NCBI RefSeq assembly: GCF_030408635.1
Contig: NZ_CP047198.1
Location: 1,364,001-1,428,000 of the forward strand
Length of the DNA: 64,000 bases
Direction: 5' to 3'
Source of the DNA: Corynebacterium coyleae
Lineage (GTDB): Bacteria > Actinomycetota > Actinomycetes > Mycobacteriales > Mycobacteriaceae
Part shown: positions 19,800-30,943 of the stretch, piece by piece
How positions within the stretch are numbered: position 1 is the first letter of the stretch
How the letters are laid out: every line of letters begins with the position of its first letter
Translations under genes and position numbers: made by a program
Notes under the pieces: generated by a model
The model's input: the letters and a program-made list of their open reading frames with translations, nothing else
The model's database searches: none
Told to the model about the DNA's origin: nothing

Positions 19800-21971
19800 G
19801 TGACGCTGCCACCCGAGCTGCAAGCCATGACTGTCCGCAACTACCCGTCGGATTGGACCGATACTGACACCCGTGCAGTTGATACTGCCCGCGTGCTGGC
19901 GGCCGACGCGGTGGAGAACTGCGGGTCCGGACACCCGGGTACGGCGATGTCCCTGGCGCCGCTCGCCTACACCCTGTTCCAGCGTGTGATGAATGTTGAC
20001 CCGTCCGACAAGGATTGGGTTGGCCGCGACCGTTTCGTTTTGTCCAACGGCCACTCGTCGTTGACCCAGTACGTCCAGCTTTATCTCGGTGGTTTCGGCC
20101 TCGAGCTGCAGGACTTGAAGGATCTGCGCACCTGGGGTGCAAAGACGCCGGGGCACCCGGAGTACAACCACACGGACCATGTGGAGATCACTACGGGTCC
20201 ACTCGGCCAGGGCCTTGCCTCCGCTGTGGGCATGGCAATGGCTTCTCGACGAGAGCGCGGCCTCTTCGACCCTGAGACGCCTGCTGGCGAGTCCCCGTTC
20301 GATCACTACATCTATGTCATCGCCGGCGACGGCTGCCTCCAAGAAGGCGTTACCGCAGAGGCATCTTCGCTTGCAGGTACCCAGCAGCTGGGCAACCTCA
20401 TCTTGTTCTGGGACGACAACCGGATCTCCATTGAGGACGACACCCAAATCGCGTTCACCGAAGACGTGATGAAGCGTTACGAGGCCTACGGTTGGCAGAC
20501 GCTGACCGTCGAGTCGGGCGAGGATGTCGTGGCAATCGAAGCAGCCGTCGCAGAGGCGAAGGCCGAGACCACGAAGCCGACCATTATCCGTGTGAAGACC
20601 GTCATCGGCTACCCGGCCCCGAACCTGATGAACACTGGTGCGATCCACGGCGCAGCTCTCGGCGCGGACGAGGTAGCTGCGGTGAAGGCTGAACTCGGCT
20701 TCGATACCGACGTTCACTTCCCTGAGGAAGCCGACGTGATCAACCACACCCGCAAGCTGCGTGAGCGCGCAGCCGAAAAGCGTGCCCAGTGGGATGAGAA
20801 GTTCAACGCCTGGGCTGCGGCAAACCCGGAACGCAAGGCGCTGCTGGATCGCCTCACTGCTCGTGAGCTGCCTGCGGATTGGAAGAAGGACTTCCCCACT
20901 TGGGAACCGGATGCCAAGGGCCTAGCTACCCGAAAGGCTTCTGAAGCTGCGATCCAGGCTGCGGCCGCTATGCTGCCTGAGCTCTGGGGCGGTTCTGCGG
21001 ATCTTGCTGGTTCCAACAACACCCTCATTAAGGGCGAGCCGTCGTTCGGTCCTGAGTCGATCTCTACGGAGATGTTCACGGCGAACCCGTACGGCCGCAA
21101 CCTCCACTTCGGTATTCGTGAGCACGCGATGGGCGCTGTCATGAACGGCATTGCCTTGCACGGTGGTACTCGCGTATACGGTGGCACCTTCCTCATCTTC
21201 TCTGAATACCTCTACCCCGCCATCCGCGTTGCCGCACTGTCCGGCATCGATGGCTACTACGTGTTTACGCACGACTCGATCGGCCTCGGCGAGGACGGCC
21301 CAACTCACCAGCCGGTGGAGACTCTGGCTGCGCTGCGCGCCATCCCGGACGTTGCCGTGATTCGTCCGGCAGATGCGAACGAGACTTCTGCTGCGTGGAT
21401 CGCCGCACTCGAGGCGAAGGAACAGCCGAAGGCCCTGGCCCTGTCGCGCCAGAACCTGCCGGTGCTCGAGGGCACCAAGGAGAAGGCGTTCGACGGTGTC
21501 GCCCGCGGCGCTTACGTCCTGGTCGAGGGTTCGAAGGAGACTCCGGACCTGATCATCATGGCGACCGGCTCCGAGGTGCAGTACGCGGTTGAGGCCGCCA
21601 AGGTGCTCGAGGAAGATGGCACCGCAACGCGTGTGGTTTCCGTGCCGTCCATTGATTGGTTCATGGAACAGGACGACGACTACATCGACGCTGTTTTGCC
21701 TCGCGAGGTCAAGGCCCGTGTGTCTGTCGAGGCAGCAACCTCCATGCCGTGGTTCCGCTTCCTCGGCGAGTTCGGCCGCGCTGTGTCGCTGGAGCACTTC
21801 GGTGCTTCTGCCCCGGGCGCGGAGCTCTTCGAACGCTTTGGTTTCACCACCGACAACGTTGTCCGCGTCGCCCGCGAGACTCTTGCATGCGTGCGAGATA
21901 ACCGCAGCGTGCCAACGAGCCAGCGTGTTGGCGACACCGAGTCCGAACCAACCCGCGGCGACGGAAAGTAG
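19800..21971 (+). CDS. tkt: Transketolase
   Basis: A 723-aa enzyme. GSGHPG is at 42-47, the thiamine diphosphate motif GDGCLQEG is near 177, and the catalytic region GLGEDGPTHQP follows in the second half. It moves two-carbon units between sugar phosphates in the pentose pathway. It is the first gene of tkt-tal-zwf-opcA-pgl. The GTG start has GAGG just upstream. A possible -10 (TATGCT, 19753-19758) lies in the ctaB-tkt gap. The last 20-25 residues (CVRDNRSVPTSQRV ...) extend beyond the usual end of corynebacterial transketolases, and are polar and probably disordered. Confidence 0.96.
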   Translation: MTLPPELQAMTVRNYPSDWTDTDTRAVDTARVLAADAVENCGSGHPGTAMSLAPLAYTLFQRVMNVDPSDKDWVGRDRFVLSNGHSSLTQYVQLYLGGFGLELQDLKDLRTWGAKTPGHPEYNHTDHVEITTGPLGQGLASAVGMAMASRRERGLFDPETPAGESPFDHYIYVIAGDGCLQEGVTAEASSLAGTQQLGNLILFWDDNRISIEDDTQIAFTEDVMKRYEAYGWQTLTVESGEDVVAIEAAVAEAKAETTKPTIIRVKTVIGYPAPNLMNTGAIHGAALGADEVAAVKAELGFDTDVHFPEEADVINHTRKLRERAAEKRAQWDEKFNAWAAANPERKALLDRLTARELPADWKKDFPTWEPDAKGLATRKASEAAIQAAAAMLPELWGGSADLAGSNNTLIKGEPSFGPESISTEMFTANPYGRNLHFGIREHAMGAVMNGIALHGGTRVYGGTFLIFSEYLYPAIRVAALSGIDGYYVFTHDSIGLGEDGPTHQPVETLAALRAIPDVAVIRPADANETSAAWIAALEAKEQPKALALSRQNLPVLEGTKEKAFDGVARGAYVLVEGSKETPDLIIMATGSEVQYAVEAAKVLEEDGTATRVVSVPSIDWFMEQDDDYIDAVLPREVKARVSVEAATSMPWFRFLGEFGRAVSLEHFGASAPGAELFERFGFTTDNVVRVARETLACVRDNRSVPTSQRVGDTESEPTRGDGK

Positions 21972-21977
21972 GAGTGC

Positions 21978-23069
21978 ATGACTGCTATCGACGATCTGTA
22001 CAACGTAGGCACGTCAACGTGGCTGGATGACCTGTCGCGTGAACGCATTGCTACCGGCAACCTCGCTGAAGTGAAGGCATCGAAATCGATTGTCGGCGTA
22101 ACCACTAACCCGGCGATCTTCGCTGCGGCGATGAGCTCGGGCACACACTACGACGAGCAACTCGCCGAGTTGAAGGCTGCTGGATCTGCTGCTGATGCAG
22201 CGGTTTACGCAATGAGCGTCAAGGACGTTCAAGATGCGTGCGACCTGTTCCGCGATACGTTCGAGGCAACGGGTGGCAAGGACGGTCGCGTGTCCATTGA
22301 AGTAGATCCTCGCTACGCAGCCGACGAGGCAAAGACCATCGCGCAGGCAAAGGAGCTCTGGAACCAGGTCGACCGGGAGAACTTGATGATCAAGATTCCC
22401 GCGACCGACGAGTCGCTTCCGGCCGTCACCGCCGCCCTCGCTGAAGGCATTTCGGTCAATGTGACGCTGATCTTCTCGGTAGAGCGCTACCAGCAGGTCA
22501 TCGACGCGTACAAGGAAGGCATCCGTCAGGCTGCCGCGAACGGCCACGATGTCAGCGCTATCCATTCGGTGGCATCGTTCTTCGTATCCCGTATGGATAG
22601 CGAGGTGGACAAGCGCCTCGAGGTCATCGGCACCGACGAGGCTCTCGCGCTTCGTGGCAAGGCAGGCATTGCGAACGCCCGCTTGGCGTATGCACTGTTC
22701 CAAAAGGAGTTCGAGGCGGAGCTCATCGACGAACTGCCTAACGGCGCGAACAAGCAGCGTCCGCTCTGGGCGTCAACGGGTGTGAAGAACCCTGAGTACC
22801 CTGCGACGATGTACGTCACGGAGCTGGCCGGACCGGATACTGTAAACACGATGCCGGAGAAGACTCTTGACGCGGCGCTCGCGGATGGCGGTGTGCACGG
22901 CGACACGCTCACCGGCACCGAAGCTGTCTCCCGCGAGGTGTTTGCGGCGCTGCGTGAGGTTGGCATTGACGTTGAGGATGTCGTCGCCACGCTAGAGCGC
23001 GAAGGCGTAGAGAAGTTTGTGGACGCGTGGCAGGAGCTGCTCGATTCGATGAAAGCTAAACTCGCCTAA
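21978..23069 (+). CDS. tal: Transaldolase
   Basis: A 363-aa transaldolase of the actinobacterial type. The Schiff-base Lys139 lies in LMIKIPATDESLPAV, and the N-terminal GVTTNPAIF is at 40-48. It transfers a dihydroxyacetone unit between sugar phosphates. It begins 6 bases after tkt and ends one base before zwf, in a tightly packed operon. Confidence 0.96.
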   Translation: MTAIDDLYNVGTSTWLDDLSRERIATGNLAEVKASKSIVGVTTNPAIFAAAMSSGTHYDEQLAELKAAGSAADAAVYAMSVKDVQDACDLFRDTFEATGGKDGRVSIEVDPRYAADEAKTIAQAKELWNQVDRENLMIKIPATDESLPAVTAALAEGISVNVTLIFSVERYQQVIDAYKEGIRQAAANGHDVSAIHSVASFFVSRMDSEVDKRLEVIGTDEALALRGKAGIANARLAYALFQKEFEAELIDELPNGANKQRPLWASTGVKNPEYPATMYVTELAGPDTVNTMPEKTLDAALADGGVHGDTLTGTEAVSREVFAALREVGIDVEDVVATLEREGVEKFVDAWQELLDSMKAKLA

Positions 23070-23070
23070 T

Positions 23071-24588
23071 GTGACTAACCCACTCCGTTCCCCTGAGGAC
23101 AAGCGGCTGCCCAAGATCGCCGGACCTTCCGGCATGGTTATCTTCGGTGTGACCGGCGATCTGGCCCGCAAAAAGCTTCTTCCCGCGATCTATGATCTAG
23201 CGAATCGCGGTCTGCTCCCCGGCGGGTTCACGCTCGTCGGCTACGGGCGGAGGGACTGGACACAGGCTGATTTTCAGGCCTATGTCCGTGAAGCAATCGA
23301 TGCGGGCGCGCGCACTAGCTTTCATGAGAATGTGTGGCAGCGCCTCGCTGAAGGTCTTCAGTTTGTCAAGGGCAACTTTGATGACGACGACGCCTTCGAC
23401 GTCCTTGCGGCCACGTTGAAACGCAGCGACGCGGAACGCGGCACTGCTGGCAACTGGGCGTACTACCTGTCGGTACCTCCCGATTTTTTCGCGGATGTGA
23501 TCCACCAACTTGATCGCAGTGGTATGGCCCACGCAGGTGAAGGCGAGTGGCGGCGCGTGATCATCGAGAAGCCATTTGGGCACAACGCGCAGTCAGCGCA
23601 CCAGCTCAACGAGGTGGTAGGCGCCGTGTTCGACGAGCGCTCCGTGTTCCGCATCGACCATTATCTGGGCAAAGAAACCGTCCAAAATATTTTGGCCCTG
23701 CGCTTTTCTAACCAGCTCTTCGAGCCCGTGTGGAACTCGCACTACATCGACCATGTGCAGATCACCATGGCCGAGGACATCGGCCTCGGTGGTCGGGCGA
23801 GCTACTACGACGGCATCGGCGCAGCGCGCGATGTTATCCAGAACCACCTGATTCAACTGCTCGCGTTGGTTGCCATGGAGGAGCCGACATCGTTCTCGCC
23901 ACGGCAGCTACGCGCGGAGAAGCTTAAGGTGCTTCGTGCCACCACCGCTGTCGGCCCGTTCTCTGAGACGACGGCACGCGGCCAGTACACCGCGGGTTGG
24001 CAGGGCTCTGAACGCGTCGTAGGGCTGCGGGAGGAAGACGGATTCGATCCGAATTCGACAACTGAGACGTACGCAGCATGCACGCTAGAAATCGCGTCGC
24101 GACGCTGGGCTGGTGTGCCGTTTTATCTGCGCACCGGCAAGCGCCTAGGCCGACGGGTGACCGAAATCGCGCTTGTCTTCAAACAACCCCCGTACCAGCC
24201 GTTTACAGAAGGCCAGACGGATTTGCTGACCAACAACGCAGTGGTCATCCGCGTCCAGCCCGACGAAGGTGTTCTCATGCGCTTCGGTTCGAAGGTCCCT
24301 GGTGCGGGTATGGAGCTTCGGGACGTGAACATGGATTTCCACTACTCGGAGGCGTTCACGGAACAGTCCCCAGAGGCGTACGAGCGTCTCATCCTTGATG
24401 CGCTGCTTGACGAGTCCAGCCTGTTCCCCACCAACGCCGAGGTGGAGCGCAGTTGGCAGATTCTGGATCCGGTGTTGGACTACTGGGCGGAACATGGCGC
24501 CCCTGAAGACTATGAGGCAGGCACCTGGGGTCCTGCGTCCGCTGATGAGATGCTTGCCCGCGAGGGCCGGGCGTGGCGTCGTCCGTAA
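23071..24588 (+). CDS. zwf: Glucose-6-phosphate 1-dehydrogenase
   Basis: A 505-aa enzyme starting at a GTG immediately after tal. The nucleotide motif GVTGDLARKKL starts at 26, and the catalytic RIDHYLGKE is near residue 195. It makes NADPH from glucose-6-phosphate as the first step of the oxidative pentose pathway. In corynebacteria it works with the OpcA protein encoded 22 bases downstream. Confidence 0.96.
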   Translation: MTNPLRSPEDKRLPKIAGPSGMVIFGVTGDLARKKLLPAIYDLANRGLLPGGFTLVGYGRRDWTQADFQAYVREAIDAGARTSFHENVWQRLAEGLQFVKGNFDDDDAFDVLAATLKRSDAERGTAGNWAYYLSVPPDFFADVIHQLDRSGMAHAGEGEWRRVIIEKPFGHNAQSAHQLNEVVGAVFDERSVFRIDHYLGKETVQNILALRFSNQLFEPVWNSHYIDHVQITMAEDIGLGGRASYYDGIGAARDVIQNHLIQLLALVAMEEPTSFSPRQLRAEKLKVLRATTAVGPFSETTARGQYTAGWQGSERVVGLREEDGFDPNSTTETYAACTLEIASRRWAGVPFYLRTGKRLGRRVTEIALVFKQPPYQPFTEGQTDLLTNNAVVIRVQPDEGVLMRFGSKVPGAGMELRDVNMDFHYSEAFTEQSPEAYERLILDALLDESSLFPTNAEVERSWQILDPVLDYWAEHGAPEDYEAGTWGPASADEMLAREGRAWRRP

Positions 24589-24610
24589 CGGAGCAGAAAG
24601 GGTTCGACGT

Positions 24611-25531
24611 ATGATCATCGATCTTCCTAACACCACCACGAAACTGATTGAGACGTCACTCGCACGCGTGCGCGAGAGCCATTCGCTAGCTACCGGTCGC
24701 GTCCTGACGCTTTTGGTTGCGGTAGATGAAGACAGCGAGCTTCTCGACGACACCTTGTCCACCCTCCGGGACGCCTCTTTCGAGCACCCAGCACGTGTAC
24801 TCGTGCTGGTCTCCGGCGACCCGGCTAAGGAATCGCGTCTCGACGCCCAAGTGATGGTTGCGTCCAACGCAGGCGCCTCCGAGGTCGTCGTCATGCATCT
24901 GCGCGGGGAATTGACGCAGCACCTCGGTGCGGTGGTGACACCCCTTCTGCTTCCCGACACCCCCGTTGTCTCATATTGGCCAGGCGCTGCTCCAAAACGG
25001 CCCGCCGAAGATCAGTTGGGACACATTGCGCAACGTCGCATTACCAACATTCGTGGTGCGAGCCGCGATGGATCGCTCGCGGAGTTGGCGGCAGGCTATA
25101 CGCCCGGCGATTCCGATATGTTGTGGTCTCAAATCACTCCCTGGAGGGGAATTCTCGCTTCGGCGCTTGACCGGTTCCCTGAGCACACAATCACGGGTGC
25201 AGAGGTCGCCGGTGCTCCTGGAGACCCCAGCGTGGATCTTGCGGCCGGCTGGCTCGCTGACAGCCTCGATGTGGAGGTAACACGTTGCGATGAGCATATC
25301 TCCGGCTTCCCCATCGCCCACACCATCATCCACACTGACGGCGGCGATGTTGAAGTCGTTGCTGAGGGTGAGTACACGGTACGCATTTCGGTACCAGACA
25401 TGGCTGACTCGCGCGTCGCAATGGGTGAGCGCACTGACGCCGAATGTCTTGCCGAAGAACTTCGCCACCTCGGTCCCGATGCCATCTACGGCAACGCTTT
25501 GAACGGCTTAGGAAAGGTACGACACGCATGA
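24611..25531 (+). CDS. opcA: OpcA, glucose-6-phosphate dehydrogenase assembly protein
   Basis: A 306-aa protein of the OpcA family, known in cyanobacteria and actinobacteria to help assemble or activate G6PDH. The ATG at 24611 (AAAGGG upstream) is preferred; the longer open frame reaches back inside zwf. The core motifs VSYWPGAAPKRPAEDQLG and AQRRITN are conserved. It has no recognised catalytic site. Its stop overlaps the pgl ATG (ATGA). Confidence 0.92.
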   Translation: MIIDLPNTTTKLIETSLARVRESHSLATGRVLTLLVAVDEDSELLDDTLSTLRDASFEHPARVLVLVSGDPAKESRLDAQVMVASNAGASEVVVMHLRGELTQHLGAVVTPLLLPDTPVVSYWPGAAPKRPAEDQLGHIAQRRITNIRGASRDGSLAELAAGYTPGDSDMLWSQITPWRGILASALDRFPEHTITGAEVAGAPGDPSVDLAAGWLADSLDVEVTRCDEHISGFPIAHTIIHTDGGDVEVVAEGEYTVRISVPDMADSRVAMGERTDAECLAEELRHLGPDAIYGNALNGLGKVRHA

Positions 25532-26226
25532 TTTATCCGAATCTCGAGGCTCTTATCGACGACACCGCCGCCGACGTTGCGGCCGCCATCCGCGACGCTC
25601 AGCGCTCTGGCGACGGCCGCGCTCGAGTGGTACTGACCGGCGGAACCGCGGGCATCGCTCTCCTGCGACGTCTGCGCACCGAAGCGATCGACTGGGCAAA
25701 CGTAGACGTGTTTTTCGGCGATGAACGCAACGTACCGGTAGACCACCCCGAGTCCAACGAGGGCCAGGCCCGGGAGGCGTTGCTTGACCATGTCGACATA
25801 CCCGAAGCGAACATCCACGGCTACGGGTTGGACGGTGGGCCCATGGATGCCGCGGTAGCGCGTTATGAAGCAGCCTTAGCGGAGTTTGCGCCGGATGGCT
25901 TCGACCTCCACTTGCTCGGTATGGGCGGCGAGGGTCACATCAACTCGCTGTTCCCTCACACCAGCGCCGTGCGCGAACATGATGCCATGGTCGTCACGGT
26001 TACTGACTCCCCCAAGCCACCAGCCGAGCGGGCAACCCTGACCCTGCCTGCGGTCCAGTCAGCCGACCGTGTGTGGTTGCTCGTTTCCGGCGCAGAGAAA
26101 GCCGAGGCTGCCTCCCACGCAGGTGACGGTGTTACGGCAGCTCAGGATTGGCCGGTCGCCGGCGCAGTTGGGCGTAAAGAAACGGTCCTGCGCATCACCG
26201 ATGATGCAGCAGGACCGTTGAACTAA
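25528..26226 (+). CDS. pgl: 6-phosphogluconolactonase
   Basis: A 232-aa protein of the Pgl/DevB family. VLTGGTAG near residue 31 and VDVFFGDERNVPVDHPESN around 58-76 are family hallmarks, and HLLGMGGEGHINSLFP follows. It hydrolyses 6-phosphogluconolactone, the zwf product. The start at ATG 25528 overlaps the opcA stop and has GGAAAGG upstream. The gene ends the operon. Confidence 0.94.
   Translation: MIYPNLEALIDDTAADVAAAIRDAQRSGDGRARVVLTGGTAGIALLRRLRTEAIDWANVDVFFGDERNVPVDHPESNEGQAREALLDHVDIPEANIHGYGLDGGPMDAAVARYEAALAEFAPDGFDLHLLGMGGEGHINSLFPHTSAVREHDAMVVTVTDSPKPPAERATLTLPAVQSADRVWLLVSGAEKAEAASHAGDGVTAAQDWPVAGAVGRKETVLRITDDAAGPLN
26181..26219 (+). terminator. Hairpin overlapping the end of pgl
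   Basis: An 11-bp perfect stem (26181-26191 with 26209-26219) lies inside the last codons of pgl, before the convergent secG. It lacks a T-run, so termination is only possible, not certain. Confidence 0.4.
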
Positions 26227-26233
26227 TTCGCTG

Positions 26234-26470
26234 TTAGGACGCGAACGTCTGGATCAGGTTCAGACCGATGATGCAGGCGATCCAGATGATCGCCATCAGC
26301 ACGGTCACGCGGTCCAGGTTGCGCTCCACGGTGGTGGAGCCGGACAGGTTCGCCTGAACACCGCCACCGAAGAGGCTGGACAGACCGCCGCCCTTGCCTT
26401 TGTGCAGCAAGACGAACACGGTCATGAGGATCGCCGAAATCACCAGCACGATCTCGAGAGCAAGAGCCAT
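26234..26470 (-). CDS. secG: SecG protein-export subunit
   Basis: A 78-aa protein with two membrane helices (about 3-20 and 56-74) joined by the conserved cytosolic loop LLHKGKGGGLSSLFGGG. This is the SecG signature. It is the small accessory subunit of the SecYEG channel. It follows tpiA by 67 bases. In C. glutamicum ppc lies between the two, but it is missing here. Confidence 0.94.
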   Translation of the reverse strand: MALALEIVLVISAILMTVFVLLHKGKGGGLSSLFGGGVQANLSGSTTVERNLDRVTVLMAIIWIACIIGLNLIQTFAS

Positions 26471-26537
26471 CTGCGATACCTTTCCAAATCACATTGGTGC
26501 AAACTCTGTTGAGCCTACACCACTTTCTGGTGGGACC

Positions 26538-27311
26538 TTACATCGACGCGTTCGCGGCAGCGGCGGCAAGCTTCGCAAACTCCTGGCCATCCAGGGAGGC
26601 GCCGCCGACGAGTCCACCGTCGACGTCGGGCTGGCCCACGATCTCTGCGACGGTGTCCGTTTTCACCGAACCGCCGTAGAGGATGCGGACCTGATCGGCT
26701 GCGTCGTCGCCCGCAAGCTCACGGACAAGTTCACGGATGCCGTGGCAGACCTCTTGGGCGTCCGCGGCGGAGGCTACCTTGCCAGTACCGATTGCCCAGA
26801 CGGGCTCGTAGGCGATGACGACCTTGGACGCATCCACACCAGCTAACGACTCACGCGTTTGCTTGACCACGAAGTCGAGGTGGTCGCCCGCCTCGCGGAC
26901 CTCGAGTGGCTCGCCGACGCAGACGATTGGCGTGATGCCGTGTTCAAGGGCCTTCTTCGCCTTGGCAGCGACCTGCTCATTGGTTTCGCCGTGGTACTCG
27001 CGACGCTCCGAGTGGCCGACGACCACCCAGGTGCAGCCGAGCTTCTCCAGCATCGCGGCAGAAATGTCGCCGGTGTACGCGCCGTTGTCGTGCTCAGACA
27101 CGTCCTGCGCGCCGTAGGTGATCTGGAGCTTGTCGCCTTCCACCAACGTCTGGATTGAACGAAGGTCTGTGAACGGGACAGTCAGGGCGATATCGACTAC
27201 CTCGTAACCATCCTTCGGGAACGCGAAGACAAGCTTCTGCGCGCTCTGGATCGCCTCAAGGTGATCGTGGTTCATCTTCCAGTTGCCCGCGATGAGTGGT
27301 GTACGTGCCAT
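26538..27311 (-). CDS. tpiA: Triosephosphate isomerase
   Basis: A 257-aa TIM-barrel enzyme. Asn and Lys of the active site are in GNWKMNHD (10-17), His in VVGHSERRE, and Glu in [11 protein letters not shown]. It interconverts dihydroxyacetone phosphate and glyceraldehyde-3-phosphate. It starts 12 bases after pgk, with AGGAGG upstream. Confidence 0.96.
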   Translation of the reverse strand: MARTPLIAGNWKMNHDHLEAIQSAQKLVFAFPKDGYEVVDIALTVPFTDLRSIQTLVEGDKLQITYGAQDVSEHDNGAYTGDISAAMLEKLGCTWVVVGHSERREYHGETNEQVAAKAKKALEHGITPIVCVGEPLEVREAGDHLDFVVKQTRESLAGVDASKVVIAYEPVWAIGTGKVASAADAQEVCHGIRELVRELAGDDAADQVRILYGGSVKTDTVAEIVGQPDVDGGLVGGASLDGQEFAKLAAAAANASM

Positions 27312-27323
27312 GGATAGACCTCC

Positions 27324-28535
27324 TTACTGCAGAACAGAAACGCCAGGCAGGTCCTTACCCTCAATCAATTCGAGGGAAGCGCCACCGCCGGTCGAAATGT
27401 GGGAGAAGCCCTCTTCGTCGAGGCCCAGAGTGCGCACGGATGCCGCCGAGTCGCCGCCGCCGACAACCGTGAAGGAACCGTTGTCCTTCGTCGCTGCGAT
27501 CATTGCCTCAGCCACTGCCTTGGTGCCGTCGGCGAAGTTCGGGAACTCAAACACACCCATGGGGCCGTTCCAGAACACCGTCTTGGAGCCCTTGATTGCC
27601 TCGGCGTAGTTCTTTGCGGTCTCCGGTCCGATATCCAGGCCCATCCAGCCCTCCGGAATCTCATCCAGACCGACGACCTTCTTCTCGGTGTCCTTGTCAA
27701 ACCCAGCACCCGCAGCGACATCAACCGGCAGAAGCAGCTTCTCGCCGAAACGTGCGATGAGCTCCTTGCAGGTATCGATCATGTCGTCCTGCAGCAGCGA
27801 CTTCTGCACGTTGTGGCCCTGGGCCGCAAGGAAGGTGAAGCACATGCCACCACCGATGATGATCTTGTCTGCCTTCTCTGCAAGCGCCTCGATCACACCG
27901 AGCTTGTCGGACACCTTCGAGCCACCGAGCACCACAATGTAGGGGTTCTCTGGCTTGTCCTTGACCGCAGACAGGATCTCTACTTCCTTATCGACGAGGA
28001 AGCCTGCGTACGCCGGCAGCTTCTTCGCAACGTCGTACACGGACGCCTGGGCACGGTGCACAACGCCGAAACCGTCAGAGACGAACGCGCCGTTGTCAGC
28101 CGCCAACGCAGCGAGCTCAGCTGCGAACTCCGCGCGCTCCGCCTCGTCCTTTGAAGTCTCGCGCGGATCGAAACGAACGTTTTCCAGGAGCAGAATCTCG
28201 CCCTCGGTCAGGCCGTTGGCACGCTCGTGGGCGTCCTCGCCACTGACGTCGCCTGCCAGCGGGACAAACTGCCCGAGACGTTCCGACAGTGCCTCTGCAA
28301 CCGGTGCGAGAGAAAACTTCGGGTTCACCTCGCCCTTCGGGCGGCCGAGGTGTGCCATAACGATGACCTTCGCGCCGCCGTCGAGAAGCGCCTTCAGCGT
28401 AGGCAGCGACGCGTCAATGCGACCGGCATCGGTGATGTTGCCGTTCTCGTCGAGCGGAACGTTGAAGTCGGAACGAACGAGGACGTGGCGGCCGTCGACG
28501 CCTTCGTCGAGAAGCTGCTGCAAGTTCTTAGTCAA
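27324..28535 (-). CDS. pgk: Phosphoglycerate kinase
   Basis: A 403-aa enzyme starting at TTG 28535 with AAGGAG nine bases upstream; the longer frame crosses a terminator and is rejected. [13 protein letters not shown] near the N-terminus, the substrate loop in [10 protein letters not shown], and the nucleotide loop [10 protein letters not shown] near the end are all present. It is the second gene of gap-pgk-tpiA. Confidence 0.96.
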   Translation of the reverse strand: MTKNLQQLLDEGVDGRHVLVRSDFNVPLDENGNITDAGRIDASLPTLKALLDGGAKVIVMAHLGRPKGEVNPKFSLAPVAEALSERLGQFVPLAGDVSGEDAHERANGLTEGEILLLENVRFDPRETSKDEAERAEFAAELAALAADNGAFVSDGFGVVHRAQASVYDVAKKLPAYAGFLVDKEVEILSAVKDKPENPYIVVLGGSKVSDKLGVIEALAEKADKIIIGGGMCFTFLAAQGHNVQKSLLQDDMIDTCKELIARFGEKLLLPVDVAAGAGFDKDTEKKVVGLDEIPEGWMGLDIGPETAKNYAEAIKGSKTVFWNGPMGVFEFPNFADGTKAVAEAMIAATKDNGSFTVVGGGDSAASVRTLGLDEEGFSHISTGGGASLELIEGKDLPGVSVLQ

Positions 28536-28575
28536 GGGGTCTCTCCTTTTAGTTCGGTGAACGCATCCCATCGTA

Positions 28576-28615
28576 TGAAAAACGGGTCCGCCGCGCTGGA
28601 AGCGCCACGGACCCG
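28576..28615 (-). terminator. Rho-independent terminator between gap and pgk
   Basis: Arms 28601-28615 and 28583-28597 pair over 15 positions with one 2-base internal mismatch and a 3-base loop. On the minus strand five T follow directly. It should lower pgk-tpiA transcription relative to gap. Confidence 0.8.
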
Positions 28616-28628
28616 GGGGTGCCATAAC

Positions 28629-29899
<1,271 letters not shown>

Positions 29900-30889
29900 T
29901 TAATCTGAATTCACAGGATTCGGAGCCGTTTCCACTCCGTGTGTGTCCGGGATTCCCATCTCGGCTGCTCGACGATCAGCGAGCGACAGCAGTCGTCGAA
30001 TACGTCCTGCAACGGCGTCCTTGGTCATCTGCGGGTCAGCCAAACGACCAAGTTCCTCGAGTGAAGCATGGCGGTGTTCCACGCGGAGGTAGCCCGCTTC
30101 CGCAAGGTGCTCAGGAACATCGTCGCCAAGAATGTCCATCGCACGCTCCACCCGAGCTGCAGCAGCTGCTGCAGCCTGCGCCGAACGGCGAGTATTGGCG
30201 TCATCGAAGGTAGCCAAGCGGTTGTTTACCTTCGCTGTCACAGCCTTCGCCGCGCGCTTGCGGTCCCACTCCAGGCGGGTCAGTGGTGCCCCCATACGAC
30301 TCAGCAGGATTCCGATGGTCTCGCCGTCGCGGATAGTCACTCGCTCCACACCTCGGGTTTCACGGGTCTTCGCGGTCACCGACAGACGACGGGCCAACCC
30401 AACGAGTGCGAGCGCAGCTTCCTGGCCCGGGCACGCCACTTCAAGGGTCGCGGTACGGCCAGGCTCCATCAGCTTTCCTCGCGCGAGAAACGCGCCACGC
30501 CAAGCTGCCTCAACGCCGGCCATTGATCCTGAAATCACCTGTCGCGGCATACCAACCACCGGGTGACCAGACGCTGTCACAAGCTTCAGCCGGCGGATGA
30601 CATCAGCCACGTCACGTTCCACCCGAACGACATACGTGGTGTCTTTACTGCCTTGGGCAGGGGGTACGGTCTCGATGGCAGGCTGAACTGAGCAGAGTTC
30701 TTGAATGGATTCCGCGAGCCTCACCGCCACCGGCTTCTCGCCGAATTCTGCGACGATGGCCAGACCGTTATCGGAAGGCTGGATCGAGCCGGCGAAACGA
30801 ATAAGCGCGGTGGCTTCCGCCGCCCGAGCCTCGGTGGTACCACAAGATACGGCGAGTAGCTCTTCTTTCACCTTGCCCGTAAGCGCCAA
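29900..30889 (-). CDS. whiA: WhiA family regulator
   Basis: A 329-aa protein with an N-terminal LAGLIDADG-like domain and a C-terminal helix-turn-helix (about 230-310; HASLEELGRLADP, then DAVAGRIRRLL). WhiA works with WhiB-type proteins at cell-division promoters in actinobacteria. The TTG start has AAAGGA upstream. The gene order rapZ-yvcK-whiA is conserved in nearly all Gram-positive bacteria. Confidence 0.95.
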   Translation of the reverse strand: MALTGKVKEELLAVSCGTTEARAAEATALIRFAGSIQPSDNGLAIVAEFGEKPVAVRLAESIQELCSVQPAIETVPPAQGSKDTTYVVRVERDVADVIRRLKLVTASGHPVVGMPRQVISGSMAGVEAAWRGAFLARGKLMEPGRTATLEVACPGQEAALALVGLARRLSVTAKTRETRGVERVTIRDGETIGILLSRMGAPLTRLEWDRKRAAKAVTAKVNNRLATFDDANTRRSAQAAAAAAARVERAMDILGDDVPEHLAEAGYLRVEHRHASLEELGRLADPQMTKDAVAGRIRRLLSLADRRAAEMGIPDTHGVETAPNPVNSD

Positions 30890-30943
30890 TGTTTCCGTCC
30901 TTTCATCGCCCCCTTTAACCCGGAGCAGTGTAGCTTGCTGCTC

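Noticed and set aside
28536-28625. Longer pgk start at 28625
   Set aside because: It would run through the terminator hairpin. The TTG at 28535 has AAGGAG and begins the conserved protein.
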